A stretch of DNA of 64,000 nt, from contig CM106586.1 in the NCBI GenBank assembly GCA_048013815.1, positions 4,278,001 through 4,342,000 on the forward strand, written 5' to 3'. This DNA is from Setoptus koraiensis (lineage: Eukaryota; Arthropoda). Made by a program: the position numbers and the translations under genes. Within the stretch, counting starts at the first letter, position 1. Every line of letters begins with the position of its first letter. The notes beneath the pieces are model-generated. The model was not told where the DNA came from. It ran no database searches and saw only the letters and a program-made list of their open reading frames with translations. Shown in pieces: positions 45,230 to 58,310 of the stretch.

Positions 45230-45296
45230 CGGGGCGCCCGACGGGCGCGTCAAGGTTACCAGAGGGGCCCCTTCGGCCCGGCCGAGAGGCGCTCTC

Positions 45297-45388
45297 AGTC
45301 GGCGCTCGGTTGGCGCTCGGTCGGCGCTCGGTCGGCGCTCGGTCGGCGCTCGGTCGGCGCTCGGTCGGCGCTCGGTCGGCGCTCGACG
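45297..45388. repeat. 11-bp minisatellite
   Basis: About eight copies of CGGCGCTCGGT. Eleven bases is not a multiple of three, so repeated peptides appear in every frame as an artefact. Confidence 0.95.
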
Positions 45389-46653
45389 GGCTGGCGACAG
45401 CGATTCGCGCAACCAACAACCAGCTGCCAACGCGATGACGAACGCGCCCGATAGAAGGGGCCAGATTGGCGGCGCTGATAGCGACGTGGCAGCGACAATT
45501 TATCATCGGCCAATCTCGCCGTGAGCGTGCGTGTGTGTGTGTGTGAATTATGAATCACAAAATTATTAATACAACTGCCACTGGGCCACTGGCCGGCCAG
45601 CCAGCTAACTAGCCACTCGGCGGCTGCAGCTAGCGGGCTTCGGAGTGGCCCCAAAGTGGCGGCCTCAAAATGGCTTCGCAGCGAGCAGCTGTGCGCGGCA
45701 ACAATGGCGCCCCTAGATGAAGAAACGGCAACTGGCAGCTGCCGAAAAAAACGCAACTAATGACACATAGCGCGGGCCAGTGCAAATTTTGATAAAGAAA
45801 CGGCTCACTGATGGTGCGCCGCTGGCCCCACCGTTCAGCTAATAATGACAAGCGCGCACCGGAAGTGGAAACATCCACTGACCTAGGGTCATTAGAGTGG
45901 CGCATTGTTTCGGCGCCGTGCCATTGTCACACGTGCTGCGGCTTATGCGGCGGCTTGCTCGTGCACACAAGCTTGTGATACATTTGAAATGAGCCAGATA
46001 AAAAGTGAGCCGAGTGCGGACTCATTTTGCAGAATTAACATTCTAGTTGAAACGCAACACACACACACACACACACACCGAGTAAATTCCCGTTTTAGCA
46101 TTCATACTGCGCTATTTATCTCTTTATCCCCCCCCTCCCCATTTCTTGAGCGCTTTTTCTCTGGCTTCCGCGAGCTGGGCCGGCCAGCCGAAACGTCGAT
46201 ATCGGAACCCATAATAAAACTGATAATAATAGTAACAGTGATAATGGCAACAGCGATAATAATAGTAATGATGATGATATTGTACATAAGCCGCGCTTAG
46301 TTGGTATTCGCGCCAGTCTTAATTCGATTTGGCTTGCGCAATATGATGTCGGCGGCCCCCAATATTATGTCGGCGGCCCCATCATGTGTGTGTGTGTGTG
46401 TGTGTGTGCCAGCGACAAAACCAATCAAAATTATCGTCAGCATCACTGGCTGACATGTCAAGGGGGCGCAGCGTCGGCTCAGATTGTTTTACTTAATCTA
46501 ATCTAATACTTAATGATACCATTGGTTACATTATCATCTATTTAGATCCATGATTTATCCGTCTATGCGCGCCCCATGTGAGCGTGTGCGGTTGCCCGTC
46601 GGGTTGGCCGGACGACCGACAGGCGGACGGTCGGTCGGCAACATCGGGCCCAT

Positions 46654-47130
46654 TCAGCTCGATGTTGCCAAATGCCGTACGGCCAAATCGGTCTTAACAA
46701 GACGGACAGACTCAAGGAGCTTAGTGGGCCGCCTGATTTTGGGGCGCCGTCGCTGTCGACGGCAATTCTTTGGGTCCAATTCTTCGTTTGGCAATTGCGC
46801 CGGCCGATCGTTTTCTGGCGCCGATGCTGATCCATTTTGGCCAATGAACGGCACATCAGCGTCGACCATCAACGGCAACAAGCAACAACGAGCACGAAAT
46901 TTTATCTCCTCGCGAAAGACTTCTCGCGTTGTGTACGTGCGTTCGTGTGCGCACCTCCACGTTTGGGTGCTGTTGTCGGTGAATCGAGCAACCACCGCGA
47001 GCCCCAATGAGCTAACAAATATCGGATATAACAAGGGTGGCTCGCGCACCGATGCAAACGCGGAGCGGGCGGGGGGCGATGAAAGACAACGAGACAAGAA
47101 AACCTTTTTGATGGATCGTTTTTGACTCAC
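46654..47130 (-). other. Unrecognised 158-codon ORF, possibly coding
   Basis: Minus-strand frame beginning MSQKRSIKKVFLSRCLSS, with a balanced, acid- and Pro-containing composition (for example DADVPFIGQNGSASAPENDR and a basic QRRRPKIRRPTK). The plus strand is open over nearly the same span for 191 codons, which is common in GC-rich DNA, so openness is weak evidence. It lies on the Dop2R strand upstream of the visible exons and could be a 5' exon, but it has no transmembrane segment and no family match that I recognise. Confidence 0.2.
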
Positions 47131-47945
47131 TAGCTCGCCATCACTTTTCTATCTATCTTATCTATTGAGTAAAGAGAGAGAGAGAGCGCTGTCTGGCGGC
47201 AATATTTAATCTATAGTCCGTGTGTGTTTGACTAGCTGCTTATGGGGCCAGCAACAACAGCAGCATCGGCAGCAACAGCAGCATCGGCAGCAACAGCAAC
47301 AACATCAGCAACAACACAACCTAGCCAGGGGACTTGAGAGCCCGACTGCCAACTGGGGACCCCGTTGGCACAGGAGCGAGGGGCCGCGCCAGGGCGAGCT
47401 CGGTTTGAGTTGGCCACTGGCCCAACGCTCGTGTGTGACAGTGGGGCCGGCACTGGGTGGGGATAATCTTGGCAAAAGATGATCAGCGTTACGTCACACA
47501 CACAAAAAGACAAGCGCAACAGCAATTATGGCCACTGGATTTGGTTCAATCGAGTGGGCGCGAGAAAAATCGATTACAGTTGTTGTTGTGGTTGTTGCGG
47601 TTGTTGCTGTTGATGTTGTGCACATGTCAATATTGTCGATATTCTCCCCTCGGCCGGCCAATATCTATGGGCCAACTGGGCATCTATTCAACTGGGCCCG
47701 GCCCAACGCTGGCGAGCGCCACGCCGACAGGCCCCATTGAAATATCCGTCCGTGTGTCGGTATGCACGGGATGTTGCCGGCGCGCACAAGATCAATTTTG
47801 GCCAGCGCTGACACGGCCCGCCAAAACATCCCTTCGGCCGCACAGGCAGCGATATTTATCCGTATGCGGTGCGGGTGACACCGTGAAATTAACGTAGATA
47901 TTTTTGTTGTCAGTAACGCGAGTTGCTGCTGCTGGCCGATCAATG

Positions 47946-48022
47946 CATTCGACGAGGCTCCCGTCTATCGGTCTGTCTGTCGGTCTGTCGGTCGGTTTGT
48001 CGGTCGGTCTGTCGGCCGGTTG
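47946..48022. repeat. GTCGGTCTGTCGG-type tandem repeat
   Basis: Degenerate 8- to 12-bp units of GTCTGTCGGTCG. Confidence 0.85.
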
Positions 48023-48769
48023 AGGGCATGACCGAGTGAATTAGTGAGCGGCCATCACTAATCAGTGCGGCGCAAAGCAACGGGCCGCCCAATTGTAACT
48101 GTGGCAACAATAATGACAAAAATAAGCCGATTCAATCTGATTATTGATTATGGCGTGGGGCGCGCCGGGATTCACTGGGGCCCGGCCGGCCGCCCGCGCC
48201 TCGAATTATCCCCTCTGCTCGGCAGCTGTCCGAGCGGCAGGGCGGATTTTGATTTGGCCGACAAATGGAGCCGATGGAGCCGACGGAGTTTGCCGGAATG
48301 CGGCCCAAACGAGGGCCCGAAAACAACGAGCGGAACAAGGCGCGACGGACTGGCCGCTGACGGGCTCGCTAACGATCAAATAACGGTTACAGTAACAAAT
48401 GAATTATTATTACGTTGCCTTATCGCCCGTTCGCCACCACCACCCCCCCTGCTCCCGAAAACAACGGCTTACCCAAGGCGCGCCGGAACCCCAGTTTCAC
48501 CCCCGACCGGCTGATTATGCAAGTGAACACACATCGCATTTCATTAATTCCACTGTTTTGGCTTACACCATTTTAGCGGCCGGGCGGACGGTCTCGCGAG
48601 AGGCCCAGTGACGGGAGCCCAGTTGCTTGAGTTGCAACAGTAAGTCGTTTGTTTCGGCGAAACGCGGCTCAATCGCGTGCCGTCCGTGCCCGATCCGTCG
48701 ATGGCGGCGACACGCCGACGATAATCAATTCGTTAACCAAAAGCCGATACATACCCGATAACTAACTCA

Positions 48770-49030
48770 AGGTGAGAACGGGCGGACAGCTGATTGGATG
48801 GATGGATGGCTGGCAGGCTGGTTGGCCCCAAGCTAATGTGCTTGGTTTATGGACAGATATGAAGCGATAGTAATTAGAGTTTTGGGCTCTGCTGTCTGCG
48901 TGCAGCTCGTGCTGCCAAGATAATCGCCGGGCCCCCAGACGCACAGGCACCGAAAAACAGCGACCAGTGCAATATCGGCGCGAAAAAACACCAAAAATGG
49001 CCCCAAGGCTGTGCGCGTCAATTCCCAAAA
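48770..49030. repeat. Diverged direct repeat, copy 1
   Basis: Resembles 50528-50780 in the same orientation. Shared blocks include AGCTGATTGGAT, CAAGCTAATG, AGTAATTAGAG and an A-rich block before CCCCA.GGCT. The family is unknown. Confidence 0.55.
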
Positions 49031-50527
49031 AGGAGCCATCGCAATCTCGGCAAGTGAGCCTCGAACGCCGACACTATTATACCAAGCCACTGACCATCGT
49101 ATCGTTGCAACAACCACCATGCCAAGCTATGTAAATATATCCGCTGAGCTGATGCTCGGCTGGCCGCACACAATGAGCCCAGATAGAGCCAAGTGTCAAG
49201 GGCGCCATAGAAAAAGCGAAAATCGACGCCGGGCAAATTTCGGATCTGGCAGACGTTTTCGACACTTGCTGTCTACACATTGATGACTGTAATTGCTTGT
49301 CGCTGGCGTCGCAGCACAGCAATCGCCAGTAACAGTGTCAATCTGATATATGATGATTGGGATTGGGGCCAGCGGAATCGGTTATAAATCATGTGAGAAG
49401 TTTGCCTCCCTCGGTGGATAGGTGAAAATCGCGCGGATGCGTTGAACAAATACAGCCTTCGGTCGACTCAATTAAACCGGGCCTCGAAATCGACAACTGA
49501 GCAGACTCAGTCGGAATTCGACCGCCTGACTGCGACTTTTTTGGGATCTACAAATATTATTTGTCTCTGAAAATCACTTGTTTATTTCGGAACATCATTC
49601 GAATCTATCATATTGCTAGTTTCGCAGTGAGGGGAATAAATTTCGGTTGAAAGGGCCTAACTTCGTGCTCCGAAACGAGAAAAAGCGCCCAATTCGGTGT
49701 CTGGGAGAAAAGCGTAAACGTCTCGAACGACTCATTCATGTATGGCTTGCTCCGAGACTAATTTCGAGACTTTTCACCCGGCCAGGAATAAATCGGGGAT
49801 AAATAGGGCACTCTGGCTGGGGCCCCACCGACGATCTATCTTCGGCAACTGCAAATAGCGCCAGGTTAGCTGGCAGCGGCGCGGATATTGTTGCAAGTTG
49901 CAACAACAAATTGATGCATTTCGGTTGCATTGGTGGGGCTAGTTTGGCCAATTCAGTTCGCGCTAAATTCGCCTTCTGCTTCGCCAGCAAGCAGCCGATG
50001 TGCAGCAGTGATCGATCATGTAGCTTGTCGCCAATGTCGATAATGAATTTCGTGAGCGATAGCGAAATTTGTTTTGTTTTGTTTTTTTTTTTCGCGGGCG
50101 ATTGGGGCCGGTTGGGCTGGTCTTGGTGGCGCAATGCAGTTTTCAAGTAGCGCTGGCTCAATGAAAAACAAACAGCCTCGACGCGCTGTCGCTGTCATCG
50201 CGCGAAATGGTGGATTTTTGATGTTTGGCGCACGGAAAATGTTTCTCGTTTCTTGTTGCGGGCCCGACCGATCTCGAAACATTGCACCCCCATCGGGCCC
50301 GATAAAAGCGGCAACACACACACTAATGTATTTAATCGCCAGTAGCGAGTTAAATACTGCTGATGCAGAAAAGGTATTCCATGATAGAATCGGTTTTGGA
50401 CCGCTTTTAGTTGTCGGTGGCGAGCTGGCGCAGCGAGATAGTGGCTCGCGCCAATCATATAAGTAATAAGTGATAATCCCCAAAAGCCGGCGCAGCTCAG
50501 ACGCAGCCGATTGGCTAGACAACTGAG

Positions 50528-50780
50528 TAACTTGAGGGAAAAAATGAGCGCCGGAAAGCTGATTGGATTCAGCTGGCCGCAAGCTAATGAGCGTGCTCAT
50601 GGAGTAATTAGAGATTTGGCTGTTGCTTTCGGGGGTGGGGGCTCGTACTGGCACGGGTGTGCAAGATGATGCACCGTGGACGGCCCCAAAAGCGAGAAAC
50701 ATCAGCGACCTGTATAAACAGGACGAGAGAAAAAAACACACACACCAAATGAAGCCCCAGGCTCCGCATCAATTTTCAAA
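50528..50780. repeat. Diverged direct repeat, copy 2
   Basis: Partner of 48770-49030, about 1.76 kb away. Similarity is patchy, with indels. Confidence 0.55.
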
Positions 50781-51716
50781 TTGCTACATCGCTCACAATT
50801 GGGCCCCCAAGAACGCGAGCAAGCAACGGAGTGGGCCCGAAAAAGTCCAAAGTTGACATTTGAGATTATAGATAGGGTAGCGGCAACAGGGCCCAGAGGC
50901 TGTATCCAGTTTGGCCAGTTTGGCATGCAAGTTCATGCTTGAGGAACTCACTTTGGGGGTGTTTTATGTAAATGATTCGCGCTGTGAAATGAGTAAATGT
51001 TTGCTTGCCGCTGCTGCTGCTGATATAAATACACAGGCAGAAGAGAGAGAGAGATGCACCTAAAACAAAAACAACAACACCGCCGGCAACAACAACAACA
51101 ACCAAGCCACTGCAGCAAGTAATTAATGTGGCTCGGAGGCGCCCCCGCTCGCATGGCCATAAACAAGCGCCACTAAAATGGAGAGGTAATCAGAGAGAAG
51201 ACACCTTTGTGATTTTTATCTCGGCTCATTTACATACGCTGCAACATTGTTTTATTACTGCCATTATTGCACAGCAGGGGCGCCATGGTGGCGATTGTTA
51301 TCTCAAGCAGTGTTGTGAGAGCGACCAACACAAGCCAAGACTGTGATTAATGGGGCCGCTCGATGGCATAATCGCAAAATAGCAGCGTAGCGAAGAAATT
51401 AAAAGTTATGCCAGTCTATTGTGCGTGTCACTAGGGCAACAAAATCGCTCTTTGCTCGTGCGAGCACTGGTCCAACTCTCTAGAGTTTAGACAGATAGCT
51501 AGATAAGTGGTTTATGGGGAGACAAGCCGGCGCGAAAAGGCTAGCTTCTCGGTTGTCGGCCAGATATGATTGCGAAACAAGGGGCCCATTCGACCCGATT
51601 GAACTGAAGCTCACAACGAAACAAGCTCAACAAGCGCATAAATATTGAGTAATTTGTGATCCGCCGGTGCCCAACATCGTATTCGGTTCGCATCATGGCC
51701 CCGAGAATATTATCAT

Positions 51717-51850
51717 AATTCTCCTAATAATATTATTATTAATATTATTATTAATATTATTATTAATATTATTATTAATATTATTATTAATATTATTAGG
51801 ATATTTTATTAATATTATTGGGATATTTTATTAATATTATTGGGAGAATT
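51717..51850. repeat. AT-rich tandem repeat with inverted ends
   Basis: About six 12-bp units of TATTATTATTAA, then two GGATATTTTATTAATATTATT units, bounded by the inverted ends AATTCTCCTAATAAT and ATTATTGGGAGAATT. The whole is strongly self-complementary. Confidence 0.9.
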
Positions 51851-52930
51851 AAAATTTTCGAGACAGATCATTCAATTGCAAGATGGTCTCGTTCAGAATG
51901 ACAGACGTGAATTTAGACGAGAAAACACCCGAACGCAAAAGCCCAAGTTGGGTGGGTCGGCTCGAAACAAATATTGAATAACATGCTGGCATGATTTGCG
52001 CAAACACGGCTCACCGGAGCTTCCAAGCGGCTCGAGATGGATGGCTTGATGAGCGATTCCATTATTAATAATAACAGAATAATAATATTGTAATACCGAA
52101 TATGAAGATGCTGTCGCTATGTGATCTATGTCGGCCGATCGTCGCTGCAGCCACTGTCTGGCAGAACTTAATGGGCGCACAAAAACACATGGAAACAGTC
52201 AGCGAAACCAGAATATAAACCGAACTAACCAGACTTGGCAAGCGAACCAGAGTGGCCAAACCAGCCGACGAAGAGAAATAAACAGAGACAAACAAATAAC
52301 AAACAAACAGCGAAAGCGCAAAAAATAAATAGACAGCGCCAGCCATCATTTAAGTTAAATGCTTTAAGTAGCCAAATATTAGTTGTTGTCGGTTGTCGAG
52401 TTTACAATGGGCGTCCCTGCCATCGCGACTCGCGAGCCCTCAAAAAACATATCTGGCTCGTGCGCTGTTTGTTGTGTGTGCGTTTTGGGGCCCCAAATAA
52501 CTGGCCAGAAAGCAAAAAAACAAAAAAAAATGATAAACACAAACTGACTGAGCAACAATGACTGAGCATAAGCTGCGGGCCCCATTGACAGATGGATGCT
52601 GCATGCAGCCGAAGTGAGTATTATGTAGCTGAACAGTTGGATAGGCAGCGGCGGCAGCAAAAGCTGGCCAGCAAACAGTGAAAAGAGTGAAAAAATTGAT
52701 AACTGGTTATATAACTAATGAACGTTTACAACAAACAAAAACAACCGTTGACAACAAACACTTGCTTGCTGTTGTGTCTGCTGTAGCCGGATTGCGCAAC
52801 GACGGGCGTAAGCCATTCGGGCGGCTGGCGATACTTGCGAAATCGGGTTGTGCCGCTCGGATCGGCGGATAGCGGCCGATAGTAGGTAACAGGCATCTGA
52901 ATGAGCGCTGCAAAGTCGTCGCACTAGATG

Positions 52931-52998
52931 GGCCCCGCTTTTCGACAGGGCCCCATTTTGCGACGGGCCCCCCATTCTGCGACGGGTCCCCCATTTTG
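52931..52998. repeat. 17-19 bp GGGCCCC-type tandem repeat
   Basis: Four degenerate units of GGGCCCCCCATTCTGCGAC. Confidence 0.85.
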
Positions 52999-53331
52999 TG
53001 ATGGGCGGAACTGGAATGGGGCCGAAACGGGTGATTGAACATATGAGCTGTGAGGTAGCGCCGCCGCCGCCGCCGCCGCCAACACCACCACCAACAACAA
53101 CAACAACAGCATGCCGGAGACGCGGCACGCATCGCACGGCTGCACAACGGTCTGCCCAGCGCGGGCCCCGTCTAACCGGGCCCGTCTAAGCGGCTCTGTC
53201 TGAGCGATCTGTCTGGCCGGCGTGTGTGTGGGGCCGAGTCAGACGCCAGTCGCCAGTTCACTTATAAATGGCGGGGCCCAAATGTCTGGTTGACAACGGC
53301 GCCAGAGTAAGATTATACATACGAGAGCACA

Positions 53332-53385
<54 letters not shown>

Positions 53386-53402
53386 GATAATAATAATAAT
53401 GG
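53332..53402. repeat. (AAT)n microsatellite
   Basis: About 70 bp of AAT triplets with one CGA interruption. Confidence 0.95.
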
Positions 53403-53461
53403 CGAATGAGGGAGGAGTGCGCCAACGGAGCTAAGTGCCAGCTTTCTGCCACCTTCCGCCA

Positions 53462-53536
53462 GCCGTGGGCCCGCCATTTCAGTGTGTGGGCCCGCCGTTT
53501 CAGCGTGTGGGCCCGCCGTTTCAGCGTGTGGGCCCG
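53462..53536. repeat. 21-bp tandem repeat
   Basis: About 3.5 copies of a unit containing GTGTGGGCCCGCCGTTTCAG. Confidence 0.95.
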
Positions 53537-53756
53537 TGGGGCCGATGGCGGTCTGTCGATGGCAAGATCGACGTGCCATCGCTCATCGTATCATTTGAAA
53601 TGCAGTGGGTGACATTATGGCGCGGTGCGGTGCGGCGCGGCACGGTAGCGGCACAAGCGGCGGCAGTGGCGGCCACTAGCACGCCAATATTCAGCCAAAC
53701 GGCCAGACGATAATATCCGATCAGACGAGATCAGATCGGATCGGATCGCGCTCGTC

Positions 53757-53758
53757 GC

Positions 53759-53813
<55 letters not shown>
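53757..53813. repeat. (GTT)n microsatellite
   Basis: A pure run of about 18 GTT triplets. Confidence 0.95.
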
Positions 53814-54099
53814 AACAACTATTGTTGTCGCTTTCTGATTCGCCCCCCTATCGCCATATTCGTGTCTGATGAAACTGTCCGGCTGGCTGGCTCGACGCTG
53901 CATCCAGCCAGACACAGCTGAGGCCCCGCATGGCAGCCGAAAGGGGCCGACAGGCCAGAGATACAGCAATAACAGCGGCGGCAGCCATGGCGATAATCAT
54001 AACAGTGCAGCGGCAACGGACCATGTCACTAACTATGACATGCTCGTCGTCGTGCATATATTCTCGCTGTTATTATCTATTTCCAATAGGAGCCCCAGC

Positions 54100-54242
54100 C
54101 CCGGCAGCAGCAACAACAACAACAACACCAACGACAGCACCAACAACAACACCACCAACGACAGCAACAACAACAACAACAACACCAACGACAGCACCAA
54201 CAACAACCACGACAACGACAACCACCACAACGACAACAACAA
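54100..54242. repeat. Compound (CAA/CGA/CCA)n tract
   Basis: CAACAACAACACCAACGACA-type higher-order units repeated about four times. Confidence 0.9.
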
Positions 54243-55529
54243 GTAATGAACTGTTTAGTCAGGATTTGCATACTAATCTCTCCCTATGTGACTTAATCGC
54301 CTGACATTAGCAACTCTATGATTGGATCGGATCGCTCACAAGGCGGCGACGTAAGCGCGATCTGTTCCGATTTGGTCCATTCGTCGTCTATTTAGCGTCT
54401 AGATTGCGTCATTTTGAATAAAAGTCAATTCTCTCTCTCTCTCTCTCGCTCGCTCTCTGTCTGTCTCCATCACTCATCGCGAGCGACGCAGTTACATAAC
54501 GGATATCCTATGCTCGTTTACGCGCAGTCTGGCTCAAGATTCAGTTGAGTCAGCCAACGGCTCGCGAGCCGATATAAGTTGATTACAAGCCGATGGGAGA
54601 CGCCACTTTTGCAAGTGCAATTTCGCAAGTTGCAACAAAACAACGCAGCCGACCCCGTCACTCAAATTAAATATAAAATATAAATTGAGAACAATATTTG
54701 TCTTGCAACGTTTGCCCACTTCCTAAAACTTTTAGGCTAAAAGCGAAGCTTTTGTTTTTCCTCGGCTCGCTTATCTCGGCTAGTTTGTATCTGATTGTGT
54801 TACATAACAACTAATACGACAAACAAACAAGTGCAATGTTGCTGGCACGCTAAATAAACTTGTGTTAAATAAATAAACCTGACACTCTCAGACTGAGAGT
54901 AATATCAAATAGTGGGCCGAATTACGAACCACAAATCGCAAATTTAATATTTATTGTTTATTATTGGTTGTGGCCGCGATCGTAGAGAGCACCTCCTGCG
55001 ACTCGTTGGCCACTGCGTCGCCACAAGGTGACATTTATTTGCCACTGGTAAATTTATACATTTACGTATATATTTGCATACATTTGTGCGACACACACTA
55101 ACTGGACAGGTCGGTGCTTGATAAATTCAGGCAAAATTGTTATTGGTAAATTTATTTTCAAAACAACAATCGAAACTGTGCGAAATGTCATGAAAATCTC
55201 ACGATGAAATCTTAGCCAAACCGGAAAATTTACCGCTCATCTGCTGCACGTTGTCGATGCCAGTCAGTGAACTTGAATCGAGCCGCTAACTTGTTTTATC
55301 CTCGAGAGTCGAGACGCATTCTGTAAAAATGGCCCTGACAAAATACGTGTGGCCACAACAAAATACGTCCGGCGAACGTCAGTTATTGGCAACTCGATAA
55401 GCATGGGCGCAAAATGAGCCGACCAAAACAGAATCGAGGCAGAAATAGCGTCGAACCATCATTATGTTACCGATTATATTACCGACACGGTCAAGCGAAC
55501 GCTCAAGTGTTTTCCGTGTCGACAATTCC

Positions 55530-55617
55530 AAAACATTTCCAAACATTGCCAAACATTGCCAAACATTGCCAAACATTGCCAAACATTTCTAAAACATTTC
55601 TAAAACATTTCAGAAAA
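55530..55617. repeat. 10-bp minisatellite
   Basis: About eight copies of CCAAACATTG or AAAACATTTC units. Confidence 0.9.
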
Positions 55618-55711
55618 ATGTCCGACACATTTGCAGCCAGCAACTACTTGACGAATGCCCGCTCTCGACGACACTGGTCATTTTGTGCCCATCGCATCTG
55701 ATGATAAATTG

Positions 55712-55752
55712 TGACATCTTGTGACTCGCAGCTCGTGAGTCACAAGATGTCA
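55712..55752. repeat. Perfect 16-bp inverted repeat
   Basis: TGACATCTTGTGACTC (55712-55727) pairs exactly with GAGTCACAAGATGTCA (55737-55752) around a 9-base loop. Confidence 0.92.
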
Positions 55753-56177
55753 TATTGGTTCTATTGGTGCGACAAAACACAGTGCAACAACATGATGTAA
55801 ACAAGTGGTTGGTTTGATGTGACGCAATCTTGCCACTTCATTTGGCACTGGTGACATTTTGCGTCAGCTGTGTGTGTTGCATACAAATTGAGCTGGTTGC
55901 GGTTGGTTGACATGTTTTGAAATTGAAATATTGAGATTGAGATTAATATAATTGAAAATGTTAAATAACTGAATGGCCGGCCCGACAGGTGCACAGGCCG
56001 ACAGGTATGTCTCCTCAAATAACAACAGCCATGTGTATAGCGATACCAATGCCGCCGAAAAGAAATTCTAGACCAGTCCAGACGCGATGGACTCTGGTCA
56101 GCGAGTATGGTCATGATTTGGCCATGATGATGATTGAATTTGCACATTGGCGCATTAGCGCTTGCATTAAACAATTA

Positions 56178-56208
56178 CCGCCTGACCAGTAATTTACTGG
56201 TCAGGCGG
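56178..56208. repeat. Perfect 15-bp palindrome with 1-base centre
   Basis: CCGCCTGACCAGTAA and TTACTGGTCAGGCGG flank a single T. Confidence 0.95.
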
Positions 56209-58238
56209 CTGGTTAGGCACGCCGGCCACTGGGTGCATGCGCTCGCTGGAGAGCAGCACTTTGTATATACATTGTGTGCAAGCTTAATTTGGCTTACATA
56301 ATAGCCTCGCAAAGTGCAAAGTTGCCCACTGAGGGGCCCATCATGAGAAGTGCAAATGATCTGACAGCCGATGGCTGGTGAAATGCGATTGCCTCGGCCA
56401 CACAAACGGCGCTGCCAGCGCCGCCAGCAACAAGCCAACAATTGGTTTGGTTTGGTACGTTTGGGTTTGCCGTATTTAGCCAGTTGGGCCAGTGGGGCCA
56501 GCGGGGGCCCCGATCGAAACTGGGCCAGTGCAGGCCGGTTTGCAGTTTGTAGCAAACTGGTAAAGAGCCTTGGGGCGTCGCTCGGTGGCCGGGGCACGAT
56601 TGGCAGCAGCAGCAGCAGTAGCAGCAGCTTTGCAAGATACAGCCGGCAAATAGCTTAGGTTTTACAAACAATTTGCCTGGCGCTTCGCCAGTATTTGAGT
56701 GCATAGATATCAGTCCATAATCTGTTATTTTGGCCCTCGCCTAGTTAGCTGACTTCTTGCCGGGCAAAGGGCAAAACGTTGATCGTTGGCTGGGATGGGA
56801 TTGTGGCCAGTGGAGAGCACGTTCAGCGCAAAAGTCCAAGGCGTTATGCAACTTCCGACCGCTTTATACGTGCACTGTCAGCCAACCAGCGATGTGTACC
56901 TGGCTGTGGAGCGCTTACCAAGAAGTTGCTGGTTACGTGATTCGTGTTCCATTGAATGAGTGGCTCGAATCGAGCCAATTCATTGTAACTTGTTCAGTTG
57001 TTGGCGCGGGCCCCGAAACTCGGCGGCCGCTCTGGCGGCTCAACTTGGCAAGCTGTGCAGCGAACCTGTTTGGGCCCGTTGTCGAATCGATTACGAACGT
57101 TCTCAACAATTCAACAATTGTGCGCGATATCACTCGAAAACTCCAGCAGACTGTCTATTGGTACTCTGATAGAGTGCCAAGCCCCACTGCTGCCATACAA
57201 CTGCCACAGCACAGGTACAAAACAGTCGCAGTGTGTACATCAAAATGTATTGCTACTCAGACTGGGGACTTTATTAGCTGGGGCCCATTTATGGGCCCCA
57301 TATACTGGCACAGCGAGCATGGGCTGTGAGTAGGGGCATACTCGCAGTGTCTGGCATGCGCTTAATATTAACGGTTCAACTTGGAGCTAACCGTCTGAGC
57401 GAGCGAGTAATAACAATGAAGATGGGGCCCCATTATTCGCGAGTCGCTCACTAAATGAGATGATATTTAAGATGCAAGCGACGCTGCTAATATTCTTGAT
57501 CGTATCATGAGTATGCGGCTCGGCTCGGCTCGAGAAAACTTGATGGCTCCTTATGCGGGGCTCTTTGTTTGTTTTGGAGGCGCGCCATTTATTTACTGAA
57601 CAAAGCGAGCGAGCCTGTGTGGGCAAATGGGGTAATAATAGATAATATATAATATGATAAACCAACTGATAACCGCCGACAGAAGGCGCGCCGCGACAAC
57701 ATGATGAACTCGGTGCTGGGGCCGCCAGGTAGAGCGCATCGCCGTGCAGTCGACTGGCCTGAGACTGTCAGGCTGAGAGTCGATCGCTTGTGGCCAAAAT
57801 GAAATCAGACCAGTTGTGGGCAAACAGTGGCCAGAAACAATTTTCGTCGGACGCTTATCGTCGGAAAATGCGCCGCACGTTAACAAGCCATTAACTGGCA
57901 ACGGCCGGTAGGGCACAGAATGATCTCGAGTACAAATATGTTTGTGGGGCCACTCGATCGACAGCGAAAACCTTTATGAATTAATTCAAATTTCGAGCTC
58001 AGCTCAGTTCGAGCCCAGCCCACAACTGGCGGTCTCCTCTCTAGGCGAATCCCTCTCTAGCCCGTCCATCCGATCTCTAGATAAAAACGGATTGCCAATA
58101 ACAACAGACGATACGCCACCGACTGGCTCAAAAGTGACCGTTGCGGCGGCACTTGGAGCCGCGCTATCGTTCGGCGGAAACAAGACACAGCAGCGACACG
58201 ATCGTCTCAGATGAATCGGACCGAAGCGGATTGGGGCC

Positions 58239-58310
58239 CGCCGAAACTGAGCGTGGCGCGCCGAAACTGACCGTGGCGCGCCGAAACTGACCGAAGCGCA
58301 CCGAAACGGC
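58239..58310. repeat. 18-bp tandem repeat
   Basis: Four degenerate copies of GCCGAAACTGACCGTGGC. Confidence 0.85.

Noticed and set aside
45047-45756. Minus ORFs with repeated RRPSADRAPTE
   Set aside because: The peptide repeat is the translation of an 11-bp minisatellite, which gives repeated peptides in any frame.
50016-50741. 241-codon minus ORF
   Set aside because: No domain, signal or splice support. It overlaps a duplicated non-coding segment and a T-rich tract, and the opposite strand is also open for long stretches.
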